From the NCBI GenBank assembly GCA_023055505.1, contig JALIRH010000035.1:2970382-3034381 (forward strand): a stretch of DNA of 64,000 bases. The letters run 5' to 3'. Numbering within the stretch: position 1 is the stretch's first letter; each line of letters opens with the position of its first letter. Both the position numbers and the translations under genes were made by a program. This document shows, piece after piece, positions 23,401 through 29,400 of the stretch. The notes under the pieces are model-generated. The model searched no databases and was not told where the DNA came from. It was given only the letters and a program-made list of their open reading frames with translations. This stretch comes from Callipepla californica brunnescens. Taxonomy: Eukaryota; Chordata; Aves; Galliformes; Odontophoridae.

Positions 23401-26400
23401 CTTACTTCAGATGTTGAAACAGCTTTCCAAGCTGGTGGTGGGCTCTGTTGCCCAGAAAACCAAGCAGCAAGCTCTTAAAATACAAAATGATTGCATGTCC
23501 CCCTCTGTCACCAAGCACATCCCTGACTGAAGGGGTTTGAATCTCATGCAGGATGGTCGGAGAAAGCATCTGGAAGGTTCTGGAAACACACAGCAACAAA
23601 ACCAGCAGCGTGTTGAAGGTCCTCAAGCCTGACTGCACCTACCAGGTGAAGGTGCAGGTGCAGTGTCTCAGCAGAGTCTACAACACCAACGACTTCATCA
23701 CCCTGCGGGTACCCGAAGGACGTAAGCAGAGCTGCATGGTTCTAGATGGAGCTTGGGTTAAGGAAGGGGTTCAAAAAAAGCAAAGAGACATCATACCTAG
23801 CATCACTGTCATCCCTAGGAGGGTTTACTGGCCCAGTGAGGGTTGGGCACTGCTTGGGATGCACCAGCAGAAGGCAACGTCTGCCCTCTGCCTTGTCGGC
23901 AGACCCTGCCCTTCTGTTGCTGCTCCTCAGGTGACGTCTGTGACCAACCCTAATACCTGTGCTTCTCCCCCCAGTGCCGGATGCTCCCTTTAACCTCCAG
24001 CTGGCTGTCAAAAAAGAAGCTGAGGGGGTGGTGTTGGGCAGCTGGAGCCCCCCTGTGAACGCCCATGGCCTCATACGGGAATTCATCGTGAGTCCTGCTG
24101 CCATTCTGAGCACAGCTATCTGATGGGGGCAGGGGGAACATTAATGGGGTGTTCTGTGGGGGAAGTCTGCTGAGAGCTGGGTGAGCAACGTTTTGGGGAT
24201 GCAGCCAGCAACACAATCCTCCAAACCATGATTTTCTTTCTGGCTTCCTTTCTAAGCTTGAGTAGTTCTTTTTGTTGAGATTTTGGCATTGAAGGGCTGG
24301 CAGAACTGTTGACCTTGGAGTTTTCATCCCAAGTTTTGGTGCTTCTAGGTGGAATACAGCAGCAGTGGTTCCAAGGAGTGGTCATCCCTGAGAACCACCA
24401 AGAACTATACCGAGATAAAGAACTTGCAGGTCAACACATTGTACACAGTTCGGGTGAGTACCTTCAGAACTCAGTTTTAGGAGTGCTCTGTGTGACCTCA
24501 GCCTATAGGAGAGCTCTGCATGACCTTGTTACTGTTTACTAGGCAGTCCAAGTCTTGCACAGCCAACTAATGGCTGAAAAAGAATGATGTTAAAATCTAC
24601 CCTTTAAAGTCAGCCCTCAGTGAGGTGCTGGCATTTGCTCTGACAATGTGTGTAGATTTAAGACCTGAGTTGTGCCCCTTGATTTGCTCCTCCACCCAAG
24701 AGGCCAGGCTGTGTTATGAAACCTATGCTACCAATTGCCCATTCCAGTGTCGCTGCAGCCGCTCCAGATCTGGGACAGAGATTAATTTTGTCCTGGCTGA
24801 ATCACTTCAAAGAGCAACAGGTGGGGTGTGGGGAAGACACATGTGGGAGAGGCTGGGTGACTGCAGACAGGACTGATAAGAAGTGAAAGTGTGCCAGTCC
24901 TGGGAAATGTAGACTGCCAGTGTCCACGTGCAGGATGAGCATGGGTGTCTGTGGATACAGGTGTGATTCTTACCTACACTGGGGTGATCCATTTATTTCC
25001 ATGATTATAGAATTTTATAAGAGAGCAGTTCTCTGTGAGATGATGATGTCCCTTATGCCATTTAGATTCTTATAATTGACTTAAAGTAGTCTGCTTTATC
25101 TCTGAAATAGGCATTTTATTGCCACGTAATTAAGCCATTGTTTGCTTCAAAGTCCTTTTCCCCAAGCTCCTCCGTGTCTGTAACCTTGCCCTAACCTCTC
25201 TGTGTTTGCATCATGCATTGGTGGCGACATTCACTCACATTAACCGACCGTCTCGTTTGAAAGGTCGCTGCGGTGACTAGTCGAGGAGTGGGAAACTGGA
25301 GCATCTCTAAATCCATAACCACCATAAAAGGCAAAGGTGAGTGTTGTTATTTCAGTAACTGTTGCTGTCCCTCCCTCCAAGGACTGCAGGTGGATTGCCA
25401 TTGACCCACATAGGCTAGGTCCTACCTTGGGTTATGCAGGATGCACCACCACCAGCTCCTCCAGCATCACTCAATGAGAGAACGCTTGCTACCTCCTCTC
25501 CCTCTTGCTGGTGATTGTGATGGTTGCTGCATTTTGTGTAGATTAGACCACTAAAAGACAACTGAGGTTGCCAGAAACGATCACAGCGTTGTGGTCTGAC
25601 AGGAGGTAAACTCAAACAACGTGATAAATTGTTTCCCTCTGAAGTGCTGTTTGATAAGCCTTTTGAAGTCGTTTGTATTCCTGACAAGACTTTTCCTAGC
25701 CTGTATTCTGATGTCAAAATTGTCTGCTTTCTAGTTTGTTAGATAAAAGTGCACAGTCATCATGTTGACAAAGAAAGGAAAGAAAACGTCATGCTACTAA
25801 AAAATGCAGAATTCTTGGTAGTGTGAAATACAGGAATACCTGGTGATTGGAGATAGCTGGAAAACGGAGGTGGAAGAGCCATCAGAACTCCCTATGAAGT
25901 TTCCTGGGACTGCAATAACTGCCATTTCTCCCTTTCCTTCCAGTCATTCCTCCACCTGTCATACGCATTGAGGGCTACACTGAGGACTCCGTAAGCTTCA
26001 GTCTAAAAATGAATACTAATATCAAGGTAAAATTCTACTCTTTTCTTCTGAAATGTCAGTAACAGAGAAGTTGGATAAGTGGTAACTACTGGATGAGATA
26101 AGCTATCACCCAGTTTAGCACTGCAATCTTTTTTTGAAACTAATTATTCCATTCCTGTTTATTACTTGCTCCTCATCAGCAGTCCCAGCCCTCTTAATTA
26201 AGATGGAAAATGTGACTTAAAGACATAAGTGCTGACCCTTTCACTGCATCCAAAATAGCCAAACTTACATCAGTTCATACTGTGTGCCATCGCTGCTTGA
26301 CAGGTCAGCGGTTACGTGGTCAACATCTACTGGACATTTGATGCACACAGGCAGGAAAAAAGAACTCTGACCATAGAAGGAGAAAAGTCAGTCCAAAAAG

Positions 26401-29400
26401 GTAAACTGTTTAGATGCAAAGTTTTGTTTTGGTCGCCTGGGAGCTGCAGGTTTGTTGGTGTTTTTTTTTTTTTGTCACTGCAGCTCAGCTGAGTATGTCA
26501 AGAGTAAATCCTGAGCGGACAGACTGGTAAAACTCTGGTCTCTCTTCTTAGGGCTTGGAGATTTCAAGCAGATTTGGGATTTATTCCCTAGAGCTGCACT
26601 GGCCTTTTCTCATCGCAGAGATTTTGTTTATTGATTCTGCTAAAGGTCAATGAGTTACTGGGCTTGCCTACAGTATATATGTCTGTTTATCAGATTACTC
26701 TGGGGCTTGGAGGAATAACTAGCATGCACAGTCAAGATACAGGAAAGCATCCCATCATGGGCAAGCAAGGCTAGGTTAGATATCCAGGTGATTCCTGTGC
26801 AAAAGAAATTAATAAGAATGACTGACAACACAAACCAAGAGAAATAATCCTCCCTGGGACTGTTAAACGCTGCTGACTACCGTGTAGTACCGTGCCTCAC
26901 CTAACAGTGCAAATCCCTCTCCTTTTGCCCAGTGGCCAACCTGACAGCTCACACCCCCTATGAAATCTCTGCTTGGGCTAAGACGGAGCTGGGTGACAGC
27001 CCTCTCTCTTTTGTGCATGTTGTGACCGGCGGGACGAGACCCATCCCACCAAGTCTCAAGGCCAGGGCCATCAACCAGACTGCAGTGGAGTGCACCTGGA
27101 CTGGACCGAGGGGTGTTGTAAGGCCCTGAGGCTTTCCTTTCTTATTCACCAGGATGGGATCTTGCTCAGAGCTTAGAAACTCAAGATGTTATAGAACAGG
27201 ATCGTTTGTTGGGACCGAGTTCCAAAACCATGAAAAATTTATGTTAAAAAAAAGTAAGGAATAGTGCTTGCTGCCACTTCCATACCAGCACAGAAGAGCT
27301 TTTTGTTGTTTGTTGGTTCAGTCTCTGCTTCATGGAGGAGTGGTTGAAATGCATCATGGTGCACCCGTGGCCTTTTAAGTGGTTGTGTTATCAGAGGTGG
27401 GAGCACTGTCCTCAGATGAGGACATTAATCAAAGGAGAGGGCTGCTGGGCAAGCTGGCTAGCAGACCAGAGCTAAACTTGGGCAGGAGAGAGTGCCTAGG
27501 AGGATCATGTCCCTAAAGAGCAGCAGCACACCAAGGTTTGGGTGGGAGCCCTGTGCCGTGACAAGCCTTGTACCATCCCTGTTGTCCTCTCCTCCTCAGG
27601 TCTATGGCATCTTCTATGCCACATCCTTCCTTGAGCTCTACCGGACCCCCCACAACACCACCACGACCTTCCACAATGCCACCGTCATCGTGCAGCGGGA
27701 CGAGCAGTACCTGTTCTTGGTAGGCTGCTTTTCTGATCCCCTCCCACCCACACAACGGGCTCAGGTTTGGCACCGAAGCCTGAAGGCACCGCACTAACTG
27801 CTGGGTCGTCCCTTCAAGGTCCGTGTGATGTCTCCCTACCAAGGGCCACCGTCTGACTACGTCGTGGTGAAGATGATCCCTGACAACCGGCTGCCCCCGC
27901 GGCACCTCCACGCGGTGCTCACCGGCAAGACCTTCGCTGTCATTAAATGGGAATCTCCCTACGATTCGCCCGACCAGGACATGGTAGGACCTCACAGACT
28001 TCTCCACTCCCTTTGCATACAAAGCCCCGGTTCATGGGCACATCCCTGCCCCATCAACTTGCCCTTCCTAAGCTGGTTCCCAGCCTTTAACAGCGGAGGT
28101 TTAAATCTTCCTGGAAACAGTTGAAACTCTGAGATGGCACAGGTTCGCATTGCATTTCTGCTCATTGATAAACACAATCTGCATTTTGCCTTTTGCCCTT
28201 ATCATTAAGGTTGGAAAAGACCTCTCAGATCACCAAGTCCAATCCCAACCCGTCCCTTCCATGCCCACTGACCATGTCCCCAAGTGCCACATCCCCGCAG
28301 TTCTGGAACACCTCCAGTGTTGCTGACCCCACCACTTCCCTGGGCAGCTGTGCCAGTACATCACCACCCTTGTGCAGAAGAAATTTTTCCTAAAATCCAA
28401 TCTGAAACTCCTATGGTGCAAATGAAGCCTGTTACTTCTTGTACTATCTGGAGGAAGAGACTGACCCCCACCTCTGGGACACAAGTCCCAGCAGCTGCAT
28501 TTTCTTTCTCTGTAGTAGTGATCTCAGGTGGGGCTCCAGCTCGTCCATCAAGGGGCTCAAAATCTGACTATGCCAGGTTTCTGTAGAGCACAGGCATGGC
28601 TTAGTGCCGTCTTCACCCCTCAGTCTGATGCCCTAAAGTTGTATGAGATTCCTTAGTGAGTCTGCAGGAAAGTGAGATCTGTCATCCACTGTGCCTGTCT
28701 TCTCTCCCCTTCAGTTGTATGCTGTTGCAGTTAAAGATTTAGTAAGAAAAACAGATAAAATCTACAAAGTGAAGACGCGGAACAGCACGGTGGAGTACAC
28801 CATTAAGAAACTCGAGCCAGGAGGCAAATACCATGTGATTGTTCAACTGGGAAACATGAGCAAAGAATCCACCATGATGATTAACACAGGTAAAGGAGCA
28901 AGTATTGATACAAAATGCCAGACTACTGTAGGACCCACCGGCAGTCCTTAACAGATGTATCCTCCCCTCCAGCACAGCCTGCACCGTGCTGACCAAAATA
29001 AAGCCCCCCACCCCTTTCAGAAATGTCCCCTTTTCTGTTTCTCAACCACAAGAAAAATGGCACTCCTGTTCCAACCTAACCTGCCTGCTGTTTTCTTTCA
29101 TTTGCAGTTCCACTCTCCGCACCAGATGCCTTAAAAATTATAACAGAAAATGACCACATTCTGCTCTTTTGGAAGAGTTTGGCATTGAAGGAAAGCAATT
29201 TCAATGAGAGCCGGGTAAGGGACACTCTCCCCCATTGTAGCAGAAACGCTCAGTCATGGCCTGAAGCAGTGATGGAGCACCTGGTGGGAAGGCAGGGCCA
29301 GCCCAGGGCAGCTCAGGTGCATGCAGTGCACCTGAGTGACTGGAACTTTCCAGACCTTACTTAAGGGTTGGCAGTGGAGGTCAGGTCATCTCCTGCTGGA

